A stretch of 8,601 nt of DNA from Chloroflexota bacterium (GTDB lineage: Bacteria > Chloroflexota > Dehalococcoidia > UBA3495). The notes under the pieces are model-generated. The model made no database searches, was not told the DNA's origin, and saw only the letters and a program-made list of their open reading frames with translations. Shown piece by piece: positions 1 to 5,967 of this stretch. Position 1 is the stretch's first letter; each line of letters begins with the position of its first letter. The stretch covers positions 1 to 8,601 of the forward strand of contig JACZXN010000052.1 in NCBI GenBank assembly GCA_022571575.1. Reading direction: 5' to 3'. The position numbers were made by a program, and so were the translations under genes.

Positions 1-1
1 C

Positions 2-901
2 ACCTCGACGGTGCCCATGATGATGATCGGCGCGGCCACCCCGGAACAGGAGAAGGAATACCTGCTGCCGTCGGTGGACGGAGACCTGCACTACGCCTTC
101 GCCCAGACCGAGCCCAACGCCGGCTCCGACCCCGGCGGCATGATGCAGACCAGGGCGGTCCTGGACGGCGACGACTGGGTGCTGAACGGCACCAAAACCT
201 TCATCTCCGGGGCCGCCACCGCCGACTACCTCCTGGTCCAGGCGGTGACCGACCCGGAGAAGCGCCAGCGCGGCGGCATCACCATGTTCATCATCGACAA
301 CCCGTCGCCGGGCCTCAGCTTCGACCCCATCCGGCTCTGGATCAACCCCACCAAGGCCCAGCAGTTCACGGTCAACCTGGACAACGTGCGCCTGCCCCGG
401 ACCAAGGTCCTGGGGGAGGTTGGCCAGGGGTTCACCCTGGGACAGAAATGGCTGGTGCACCACGACCGGCTGCTGCGCGGCTCCATGGCCACCGGCATCT
501 TGAGCCGGGCATTGGAGATGGCCATCGCCTGGGCCAAGGAACGGGTCACCTACGGGAAGCCCATCGCCGACCGGCAGGCCATCCAGTGGATGCTGACCGA
601 CGTCTACATCGACATCATGACTCTCCGCGCCTCGACCAGGGAGACGGCCATCCGGGCCGACAACGGCGAAGACGTGCGGGTGGAAGCCTCCATGATCAAA
701 TACTGCGCCGGGGAATGGGGCTGGCGGAGCATCGACAAGATCATGCAGATCTTCGGCGGGACCGGCGAGACCCTGGACCTGCCCATCGCCCACTGGTACC
801 ACATCCTGCGCCACGCCCGCATCGGCGGCGGCACCTCGGAGATCCACAAGTTCGTCATGGCCCGGGGCCTGCTGGACGGGAGAGTGTCTTTTCAAGGGTA
901 G
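2..901 (+). CDS. Acyl-CoA dehydrogenase, C-terminal about 300 residues (5' end outside window)
   Basis: This is a FAD-dependent enzyme that oxidises an acyl-CoA to the 2,3-enoyl-CoA. The frame is open from base 2, so the gene starts upstream; family members have about 380-400 residues, so roughly the first 100 are missing. Counting from the GTG at 11, the middle beta domain starts near residue 26 (FAQTEPNAGSD, LNGTKTFISGA). The C-terminal helical domain includes KERVTYGKPIADRQAIQ (177-192), QIFGGTG (246-252) and RIGGGTSEIHKFVMARGLL (270-288). The usual MCAD-type catalytic Glu (IYEGTSEI) is Gly273 here. The alternative helix-G position used by isovaleryl- and long-chain enzymes holds Asp152 (HHDRLL) rather than Glu. 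The family is certain but the substrate cannot be told. The next gene is 181 bases away and functionally unrelated. Confidence 0.95.
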   Translation, partial: TSTVPMMMIGAATPEQEKEYLLPSVDGDLHYAFAQTEPNAGSDPGGMMQTRAVLDGDDWVLNGTKTFISGAATADYLLVQAVTDPEKRQRGGITMFIIDNPSPGLSFDPIRLWINPTKAQQFTVNLDNVRLPRTKVLGEVGQGFTLGQKWLVHHDRLLRGSMATGILSRALEMAIAWAKERVTYGKPIADRQAIQWMLTDVYIDIMTLRASTRETAIRADNGEDVRVEASMIKYCAGEWGWRSIDKIMQIFGGTGETLDLPIAHWYHILRHARIGGGTSEIHKFVMARGLLDGRVSFQG

Positions 902-1082
902 CCGCGGGATAGGGGTAGCGGAGGGCCAGACCGGTATTCCAGGCGGCTCCGAGGATGATTCAGGGGTAAATCAGGCCGGCAAACACCGACGGTTCCCCAC
1001 GGCGGCACGGTAGAATTTTCTAGCGGAGCGGCCTTACCGCCCCCGTCCATATTTTCGCCGCCGGCTCAATGATCGTTCATCC
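902..1082. other. Intergenic region between acyl-CoA dehydrogenase and sigma factor genes
   Basis: I see no gene in these 181 bases. There is no hairpin followed by a T-run that would make a convincing terminator. A TAGAAT hexamer at 1011-1016 resembles a sigma-70 -10 box, but no -35 box stands at the proper distance. The GGAAC-N17-CGTC motif found twice downstream is absent here, so the sigma gene does not look autoregulated through that motif. Confidence 0.5.
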
Positions 1083-1718
1083 ATGGCTCAACCGGCCCAA
1101 ATCACCCACACCTCGCCCCACGCCAACCTGCAGGTCAAAGACCAGTCGGGACAGGTCTCCTGTTTCAATTGCGTGATCGAGACCTACCAGACTCAGGCGT
1201 ACAACCTGGCCCGGCGCATGCTGAGTGACTGGGCCCTGGCGGAGGACGCGGTGCAGGAAAGCTTCGTCTCGGCCTACCGCGCTTTCAACCGGTTCCGGGG
1301 CGAGAACCTGACCGCCTGGGTGCTGAGGATCGTCTCCAACACCTGCCGGGACATGCTGCGCGCCCGCAAGGCCCGGCCCACCCTCTCCCTGGACCCGCTG
1401 CCCACCGGCGACGGCAACGGGCCCCAGGGCCCCAGCGCCGTGGACCTGCCGTCCCACGAGCCGTCCCCCGAGGACCGGGCCGAGCAGTCGGAACTCAGAG
1501 AGACCATCCAGGCCGGACTGGACACCCTCCAAGAGGACCAACGTCTAGCGGTGTTGCTGGTGGACGTGCACGGCCTGACCTACGAAGAAGCGGCCCAGTC
1601 CATGGGCTGTTCGTTGGGCACCGTGAAGTCCCGGGTCAGCCGGGGCCGGGGCGGTCTGCGGGACTACCTGCGTCAGACTGGGGAACTTTTACCCTCTCGT
1701 TTCCGTCATGAAGAGTAG
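1083..1718 (+). CDS. ECF-family RNA polymerase sigma factor (sigma-70 family, group 4)
   Basis: This 211-residue alternative sigma factor should direct RNA polymerase to a small stress regulon. Region sigma-2 spans about residues 28-97, with the core-binding/-10 signature AEDAVQESF (53-61) and the helix LTAWVLRIVSNTCRDMLRAR (76-95). A Pro/Gly-rich linker (about 100-135) replaces sigma-3. Region sigma-4 spans 137-197 with the -35-binding helix-turn-helix LTYEEAAQSMGCSLGTVKSR (165-184). The first 27 residues lie before sigma-2. The ATG at 1083 has no clear Shine-Dalgarno sequence, so a slightly later start is possible. The stop is 7 bases before the anti-sigma gene, the usual sigma/anti-sigma pair layout. 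The last 12 codons (CTT, TTA, TCT, CGT, TTC, CGT, CAT) are unusually A/T-ending and overlap an ECF-type promoter motif (1681-1707). Confidence 0.93.
   Translation: MAQPAQITHTSPHANLQVKDQSGQVSCFNCVIETYQTQAYNLARRMLSDWALAEDAVQESFVSAYRAFNRFRGENLTAWVLRIVSNTCRDMLRARKARPTLSLDPLPTGDGNGPQGPSAVDLPSHEPSPEDRAEQSELRETIQAGLDTLQEDQRLAVLLVDVHGLTYEEAAQSMGCSLGTVKSRVSRGRGGLRDYLRQTGELLPSRFRHEE
1681..1707 (+). promoter_or_regulatory. Candidate ECF-sigma promoter for the anti-sigma gene, inside the sigma gene
   Basis: The -35-like GGGAACTTTT (1681-1690) is followed by 11 bases and the -10-like TCCGTC (1702-1707). Written as a core this is GGAAC (1682-1686)-N17-CGTC (1704-1707), the general pattern bound by many ECF sigma factors (RpoE/SigW type). 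The same 16 fixed bases recur with identical spacing at 2760-2786. Transcription would start near 1714, about a dozen bases before the anti-sigma ATG at 1726. Which sigma factor uses it is inferred from position. Confidence 0.6.
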
Positions 1719-1725
1719 TTGAGCT

Positions 1726-2706
1726 ATGTGGCTACTGAGATCGGGGCATAAGCATATCGCCCAGGACACGCTCAGCGAGTACCTGGACGGACGGCTGCGG
1801 GGCCGGCGCCTGGAACGGGCCGAGCGGCAGCTTCAAATATGTGACGCCTGCCGCCGGGAGCTGGAGGAGTTGCAGGCCACGGTGGCCATGATGCGGCAGT
1901 TGCCCATGGAGCCGCCGCCCCGCAGCTTCGTCATGTCCGCCCCTCCGCCTGAACCGGCGCGGGCCCGGCCGGCCCTGGCCCTGCGCGCGCCCAACTGGGT
2001 CTACGCCGGGGCCGCGTCCGTCGCCGCCCTGGCCCTGGCGATAACCGTGTCGGTGGACGCCACCGGCGGGCTATCGCCGGACCCGCTCCGCCGGGATGTC
2101 GAAATAACCACCCTGGCTCCCGCCCCCGCTTCGGAACAGATCACCATCACGTCCGGCCCCGCCGCCGAGCCGGCCATCGAGTCAGCCTCACGGCCCGAGG
2201 AGCCACCGGAGTCTGGGAATGATGGAACGGCCCCGCCTTCGCTGGCGGCTGCCGCGCCAAGCCCGCCGGCCACCGACCAACTGATTCAGGTGGCGCCGGC
2301 GGGCGAAGGAGCGACGGCCCTTGGGGCGGAGAAAGCTCCGTTGGCAACCTCTGCTCCGGAAGCAGCCGCTGCCGCGGCGCCCCAGGATGCGGGAGCAACC
2401 CTTACAGAATCAACCCGCGCCGAAGCCGCCTCCACCGCCGTTGTCCCCGAGGAAACCCCAGCCCAGCGCGCCGGAGGCGCGGACCGGGGCATTTCCCCGG
2501 TTGAGAACCAAACCGCCAAAACGCTGACCATCGAGGCCCCCGCCCCGCTCCCGGAACCGGCTGGGCCGGCGCGGTTCGACGAGGATGGGGGCAACGGCAC
2601 CTCGGTCTGGTGGCGTGTGTTGGAAGCCGCCGCCGGGACGTTGACCGTGGTTTTCCTGGCCGGTCTGGCCCTCCGCCGGCGCGCCAGCCGTAGGGACGCA
2701 GCTTAG
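1726..2706 (+). CDS. Membrane anti-sigma factor with zinc-finger-like (ZAS/zf-HC2) domain
   Basis: This 326-residue protein probably binds and silences the sigma factor encoded just upstream. The N-terminal anti-sigma domain (about 8-50) shows LSEYLDGRL and QLQICDACRREL. Of the family motif H-x24-H-x3-C-x2-C, His10, Cys39 and Cys42 are present, but the second His is Gln35 (CAG, 1828-1830), so zinc binding may be altered or lost. One membrane segment lies at about 91-110 (NWVYAGAASVAALALAITV). It is followed by about 180 residues rich in Ala, Pro, Glu and Thr that look disordered. A second hydrophobic segment (about 296-316) ends in LRRRASRR. The likely topology is cytoplasmic N-terminus, external low-complexity loop and cytoplasmic C-terminus. 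Release by regulated proteolysis is plausible but not shown. The gene may be translated from the sigma mRNA and also from its own promoter at 1681-1707. Confidence 0.88.
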   Translation: MWLLRSGHKHIAQDTLSEYLDGRLRGRRLERAERQLQICDACRRELEELQATVAMMRQLPMEPPPRSFVMSAPPPEPARARPALALRAPNWVYAGAASVAALALAITVSVDATGGLSPDPLRRDVEITTLAPAPASEQITITSGPAAEPAIESASRPEEPPESGNDGTAPPSLAAAAPSPPATDQLIQVAPAGEGATALGAEKAPLATSAPEAAAAAAPQDAGATLTESTRAEAASTAVVPEETPAQRAGGADRGISPVENQTAKTLTIEAPAPLPEPAGPARFDEDGGNGTSVWWRVLEAAAGTLTVVFLAGLALRRRASRRDAA

Positions 2707-2759
2707 ACCCTGTTGCTCCGGCCCTTGGTAACCCGCATATTCGCTGGTTTTCGTGGCTC

Positions 2760-2786
2760 GGGAACTTTTCCGCCGGCGCCTCCGTC
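2760..2786 (+). promoter_or_regulatory. Candidate ECF-sigma promoter for the SIMPL lipoprotein gene
   Basis: GGGAACTTTT (2760-2769), 11 bases, then TCCGTC (2781-2786): all 16 fixed bases and the spacing are identical to the site at 1681-1707, while the 11 spacer bases differ almost completely. The core GGAAC-N17-CGTC fits the known ECF promoter pattern. A start near 2793 would leave a leader of about 70 bases before the ATG at 2863. It lies in the 156-base gap after the anti-sigma gene, which holds no other gene. Confidence 0.65.
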
Positions 2787-2862
2787 TTAAGCCATGTAAG
2801 CAGATCCGCTGGGCGAGATCCTCACCAAGATCCGGTGGGAAATTTAGGAGAGATGAACAATC

Positions 2863-3846
2863 ATGGTCCAAGCAGTTATACGAAGTAAGAAGATGCTGAT
2901 CCTAGTCGGCGCGGCGCTCATCCTGTTGTTGGCGGTGGCCTGCGGTTCCAACGGCAACGGCGACGCCGGCTCAGGGACCGGTGGCGGTGTTTCCGCGTCC
3001 GACCTGTCCAGCCTATTGGCCGCCGCTGGAGGGCCCGAAGCAGCCGCCCGGCTGCTCCAGTCGGGTTCCAGCGCCAACACCGGCATCTGGGTCAACGGCG
3101 CCGGCAAGGCAAGCGGCGAGCCGGACCTGGGAATAATCAGCCTTGGAGTGGAAGCCCTGGCCGACACGGCGGCTGAAGCCCGCGGGCAGGCGGCTGAAGC
3201 CATCGAGAGGACCATCTCGGTCCTAAAGAGCAACAACATCGAGGACCGGGACATGCAGACCAGTCAGTTCAGTATCAGCCCTCGTTACAACACCCACGAA
3301 GTGACAAGGTGCACGGACAGTGCCATTAAGGTGGATCCTTCCACCGGAAGGGTGCTAGTCGTCCCTGCTCCGGGAGCGCCAATCACCGAGCTTGAGATGG
3401 TCCAAGAATCCAAGGGCAGCGAGTGCCGGGTAGAATTCGAGCGGGTACTGATCGGGTACCAGGTGACCAATACCCTGACGGTCAAGGTCCGCGACCTGGA
3501 CAACATGGGCGCCATCATCGACGGCGTGACCGAAGCCGCCGGTGACCTGGTCCGCATCAACCGCGTCAGCTTCACCATCGAGGACACCAAGCCCCTCCAG
3601 AACGAGGCTCGCGAAGAGGCCATCGCCGACCTGCTGGCCAAAGCCAGCGCCATGGCCGCTCTGGCGGGAGTTGAACTGGGAAAGCTGGTTTATCTGACGG
3701 AGTCCGGCGGCGGGGTCCCGCAGTCCTTCGCCAGGTTTGAGTCCGCCGCAGCGTTCGGATTCGCTGGCGACCAGTCCACCAGCATCCTGGCCGGGGAATT
3801 GGACGTGAACGTGAGCGTGCAGGGAGTTTTCAGCATCGCTCCTTAG
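2863..3846 (+). CDS. SIMPL-domain (DUF541) lipoprotein
   Basis: This 327-residue exported protein has a SIMPL/DUF541 fold, a family of periplasmic or surface proteins of poorly known function (E. coli YggE is a member linked to oxidative stress). Residues 7-26 form a signal peptide (basic RSKK, then MLILVGAALILLLAVA). A lipobox-like AVA-Cys27 suggests lipid anchoring, followed by a Gly/Ser/Asn-rich tether. The SIMPL domain runs from about 74 (GIWVNGAGKASGEPD) to 325. A loop of about 50 residues (about 145-196) between the strands ISPRYN and GYQVTN carries the only other cysteines, Cys150 and Cys188, which could form a disulfide outside the cell. An AGGAG at 2846-2850 lies 12 bases before the ATG. 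The gene follows the anti-sigma gene, has its own ECF-type promoter and ends at an intrinsic terminator, so it is probably an output of the sigma/anti-sigma pair. Confidence 0.9.
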   Translation: MVQAVIRSKKMLILVGAALILLLAVACGSNGNGDAGSGTGGGVSASDLSSLLAAAGGPEAAARLLQSGSSANTGIWVNGAGKASGEPDLGIISLGVEALADTAAEARGQAAEAIERTISVLKSNNIEDRDMQTSQFSISPRYNTHEVTRCTDSAIKVDPSTGRVLVVPAPGAPITELEMVQESKGSECRVEFERVLIGYQVTNTLTVKVRDLDNMGAIIDGVTEAAGDLVRINRVSFTIEDTKPLQNEAREEAIADLLAKASAMAALAGVELGKLVYLTESGGGVPQSFARFESAAAFGFAGDQSTSILAGELDVNVSVQGVFSIAP

Positions 3847-3878
3847 CACCGATGAATCCGCCAGCCATCCCATGGCAA

Positions 3879-3915
3879 CAGGGCGGGGTCTTTTGGACCC
3901 CGCCCTGCTTTATTC
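3879..3915 (+). terminator. Intrinsic terminator after the SIMPL lipoprotein gene
   Basis: A perfect 12-bp stem (CAGGGCGGGGTC at 3879-3890 pairing with GACCCCGCCCTG at 3896-3907) has a 5-base loop TTTTG and is followed by CTTTATTC. It lies 32 bases after the SIMPL stop codon. The T-tract is short but the stem is very GC-rich. Confidence 0.85.
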
Positions 3916-3948
3916 CGGACACTCTCGAGAGACCGATGTGGTTCTCAC

Positions 3949-3977
3949 TTGCGGGTCAATTCCAACGTTGTTAGAAT
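3949..3977 (+). promoter_or_regulatory. Candidate sigma-70-type promoter for the riboflavin operon
   Basis: TTGCGG (3949-3954), a 17-base spacer and TAGAAT (3972-3977) resemble TTGACA-N17-TATAAT, with 3-4 of 6 and 5 of 6 matches. It stands in a locally AT-richer stretch just after the terminator. A start near 3984 gives a leader of about 200 bases before ribD. I do not see the conserved blocks of an FMN riboswitch (RFN element) in this leader. Confidence 0.5.
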
Positions 3978-4043
3978 TTTGCCACCTGGGGCTTCGAAGC
4001 AATCCTCAAACAAGATCACCACCAGACCAACCACGGGAGCAAC

Positions 4044-4181
4044 ATGGTCTTAATCGACCGGAGCATCCAAGAAAACCTGGGCAACAAGCGCCAAAGCCAG
4101 ACAGTCGCCGCCGCCAGCCGGTTTCATCAAGACTCCGCCCTGCTAGACCCCGCTGAGCGGGATCGCGGCCAGGCGGCCTAG
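4044..4181 (+). CDS. Possible 45-residue leader ORF before ribD
   Basis: An ATG at 4044 opens 45 codons ending in TAG at 4179-4181, 8 bases before the ribD ATG. GGGAG (4035-4039) stands 4 bases ahead, a better ribosome-binding site than ribD itself shows. A 6-bp inverted repeat (AGACCA 4024-4029, TGGTCT 4045-4050) would place this GGGAG in a hairpin loop and part of the ATG in the stem. The product begins MVLIDRSIQENLG and is polar; I do not recognise it. It could couple translation to ribD, or be a chance frame in a GC-rich leader. Confidence 0.25.
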   Translation: MVLIDRSIQENLGNKRQSQTVAAASRFHQDSALLDPAERDRGQAA

Positions 4182-4189
4182 CCCGGTCG

Positions 4190-5311
4190 ATGAGCCACAT
4201 GCGCAGCGCCGTTCGATTGGCCCAAGAGGCAGTTGGGTCCACCAGCCCCAATCCGGCCGTGGGTGCGGTGCTGGTCAAAGATGGGGCCGAGGTCGGCGCC
4301 GGCGCCACCCAGCCCCCCGGCCAAGACCATGCCGAGATAGCCGCCTTGAAACAGGCCTCCGGCCAGGCCGAGGGCGCCACCCTCTACACCACCCTGGAAC
4401 CCTGCTGCACCTGGGGCCGGACCCCGCCCTGCACCAAAGCCATCATCCAAGCGGGCATCGCCGAGGTCCATTTCGCGGTGATAGACCCCAACCCCGGCGT
4501 GTCCGGCAAGGGGCGGGACGAATTGGCCGCCGCGGGCATCCGGGTGGTGCTGGAAGAGGCCGAAGGGGCCCGCGAGCTGTACGAGGCCTTCGCCAAGCAC
4601 ATCACCACCGGCACGCCATTCGTCACCACCAAGTACGCCATGACCCTGGACGGCAAGATCGCCACCCACACCGGCGACTCCAAGTGGGTCACGGGGCCCG
4701 AGGCCAGGGGATTCGTGCAGCGCCTGCGCCGGGTCTGCGACGCCATACTGGTGGGTGTCAACACGGCGCTGACCGACGACCCCTACCTGACCGCCCGCGA
4801 CGACGACGGCAATCCCCTGGAGCGCCAGCCGCTTCGGGTCGTTTTGGACAGCGTCTGCCACACCCCCGTCGCGGCCATCATGTTCCGCCAACCCGGGGCC
4901 ACCCTCATCGCCACCACCGAGGCCGCCCCGGACTCACGGGTCGAGGCCCTGGAGCAGGCGGGCGCCGAAGTGGTTGTGCTGCCCTCCGGGGAAGACCGGC
5001 GGGTGGACCTGCCGGCGTTGCTGAGTCATCTGGGGTCCAGGGGAGTGGTGAACCTGTTGGTGGAGGGCGGTGGCTCGGTGCACGGGGCATTCTTCGATAT
5101 GGGACTGGTGGACAAGGTCTACGCCTTTGTGGCCCCGGTGATCGTCGGCGGCGAAACGTCTCTCTCCCCGGTTGAGGGCTCCGGCGTGTCCGTCATGGCC
5201 AACGCCTGGCGCCTGGTTGAAACACGCTCCGAGCAGATTGGACCGGATTGGCTCATAATAGGGTATCCACGGAAACAATCGCCTGTGGAGTTGGACGAGC
5301 CGGACATATAA
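4190..5311 (+). CDS. ribD: Bifunctional riboflavin biosynthesis protein RibD (deaminase/reductase)
   Basis: This 373-residue cytoplasmic enzyme carries out the second and third steps from GTP: deamination of the diaminopyrimidine ribosyl phosphate, then NADPH-dependent reduction of the ribose side chain. The N-terminal zinc deaminase (about 1-140) has TSPNPAVGAVLV (18-29), the HAE motif His47-Ala-Glu49, and PCCTWGRTPPC with zinc ligands Cys72 and Cys81. The reductase (about 143-360) has KYAMTLDGKIA (148-158), SKWVTGPEAR (164-173), AILVGVNTALTDDPYL (185-200) and the glycine-rich LLVEGGGSVHGAFF. Length is normal for the family. The ATG at 4190 fits the family N-terminus, with ATG 4199 as an alternative. 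No strong Shine-Dalgarno sequence precedes it, so coupling to the small upstream frame is possible. It is the first gene of the rib operon, 25 bases before ribE. Confidence 0.97.
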   Translation: MSHMRSAVRLAQEAVGSTSPNPAVGAVLVKDGAEVGAGATQPPGQDHAEIAALKQASGQAEGATLYTTLEPCCTWGRTPPCTKAIIQAGIAEVHFAVIDPNPGVSGKGRDELAAAGIRVVLEEAEGARELYEAFAKHITTGTPFVTTKYAMTLDGKIATHTGDSKWVTGPEARGFVQRLRRVCDAILVGVNTALTDDPYLTARDDDGNPLERQPLRVVLDSVCHTPVAAIMFRQPGATLIATTEAAPDSRVEALEQAGAEVVVLPSGEDRRVDLPALLSHLGSRGVVNLLVEGGGSVHGAFFDMGLVDKVYAFVAPVIVGGETSLSPVEGSGVSVMANAWRLVETRSEQIGPDWLIIGYPRKQSPVELDEPDI

Positions 5312-5336
5312 TAGGCGCGGGGCTTGAAGGAATAAG

Positions 5337-5930
5337 ATGTTTACCGGAATCATAGAAGAGGTGGGCGTCGTCGCCAAGATCAGCGGCAACGCCATGACCG
5401 TCCGGGCGGCAAAGGTCATGGAGGACCTGAAGTTGGGAGACAGCATCGCCGTCAACGGCGCCTGCCTCACCGCCGTCGGCTTCGGTGAAAGTGGGGAAAA
5501 CGGGAAAAGCGAGTTCTCGGTGGACCTTTCGCCGGAAACCATGCGGCGGACCGCTCTGGGCGGACTCTCGGAGGGCCGGCCGGTAAATCTGGAGCGTGCC
5601 CTCTTGGTCAGCGACCGGATGGGCGGCCACATCGTACAGGGCCACGTGGACGGAACTGGCCGTGTTATGTCTACCAAACCGGAGGGTGACTCCGTTATCT
5701 TTCGTATCCGAGTCCCCAAGCGTTTAGACCGCTATATCGTGGAGAAAGGTTTCGTTGCGGTTGACGGCATCAGTTTGACCGTGGTAAAAAGAGGTGCCTC
5801 AACGTTCACACTCGCTGTGATACCATACACGCTAGAGAATACTAATTTGGCTTCTTTATCGGTAGGCGACCGTGTGAACCTTGAGGCGGACATCCTGGCC
5901 AAGTATGTAGAGAGTCTTCTGGACCGGTGA
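5337..5930 (+). CDS. ribE: Riboflavin synthase, alpha-type
   Basis: This enzyme dismutates two 6,7-dimethyl-8-ribityllumazine molecules to riboflavin and the diaminopyrimidine; the family acts as a trimer. The 197 residues start with the signature MFTGIIEEVG. There are two lumazine-binding barrels. The first spans about 1-97 (SIAVNGACLTA at 36-46, SPETMRRTALG). The second spans about 98-192 (GHIVQGHVDGTG, FVAVDGISLTV, YTLENTNL). AAGGA (5327-5331) lies 5 bases before the ATG. The gene is called ribE in Bacillus and ribC in E. coli. G+C falls to about 49 % over 5701-5880, with A/T-ending codons unlike the first half and the neighbours, yet the protein is intact. It lies between ribD and ribBA in one operon. 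Confidence 0.97.
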   Translation: MFTGIIEEVGVVAKISGNAMTVRAAKVMEDLKLGDSIAVNGACLTAVGFGESGENGKSEFSVDLSPETMRRTALGGLSEGRPVNLERALLVSDRMGGHIVQGHVDGTGRVMSTKPEGDSVIFRIRVPKRLDRYIVEKGFVAVDGISLTVVKRGASTFTLAVIPYTLENTNLASLSVGDRVNLEADILAKYVESLLDR

Positions 5931-5967
5931 TCCGGGTCCGGGGACAACGCGTCTTAAGGACAACATC

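Noticed and set aside
1011..1016. TAGAAT as a promoter for the sigma gene
   Set aside because: No acceptable -35 hexamer lies 16-18 bases upstream and no extended -10 TG is present.
2802..2839. Near-direct repeat AGATCCGCTGGG / AGATCCGGTGGG in the SIMPL leader
   Set aside because: Only two 12-base copies with one mismatch, no regular array and no symmetry; it could be a binding site but also chance in a GC-rich leader.
2853..2888. An 11-codon frame overlapping the SIMPL start
   Set aside because: The AGGAG site is only 2 bases from its ATG, and the frame is too short; the site more likely serves the ATG at 2863.
3872..4156. A 94-codon plus-strand frame after the SIMPL gene
   Set aside because: It starts just before the terminator stem, runs through terminator and promoter, and its Arg/Pro-rich tail is not protein-like.
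3984..4189. FMN riboswitch before ribD
   Set aside because: I looked for the conserved RFN blocks expected before riboflavin genes and found none; only a small hairpin (CCCGC-TGA-GCGGG, 4149-4161) without a T-run.
4178..4891. Long minus-strand open frame antisense to ribD
   Set aside because: It mirrors the codon structure of ribD, has no recognisable domain and no ribosome-binding site; it is a shadow frame.
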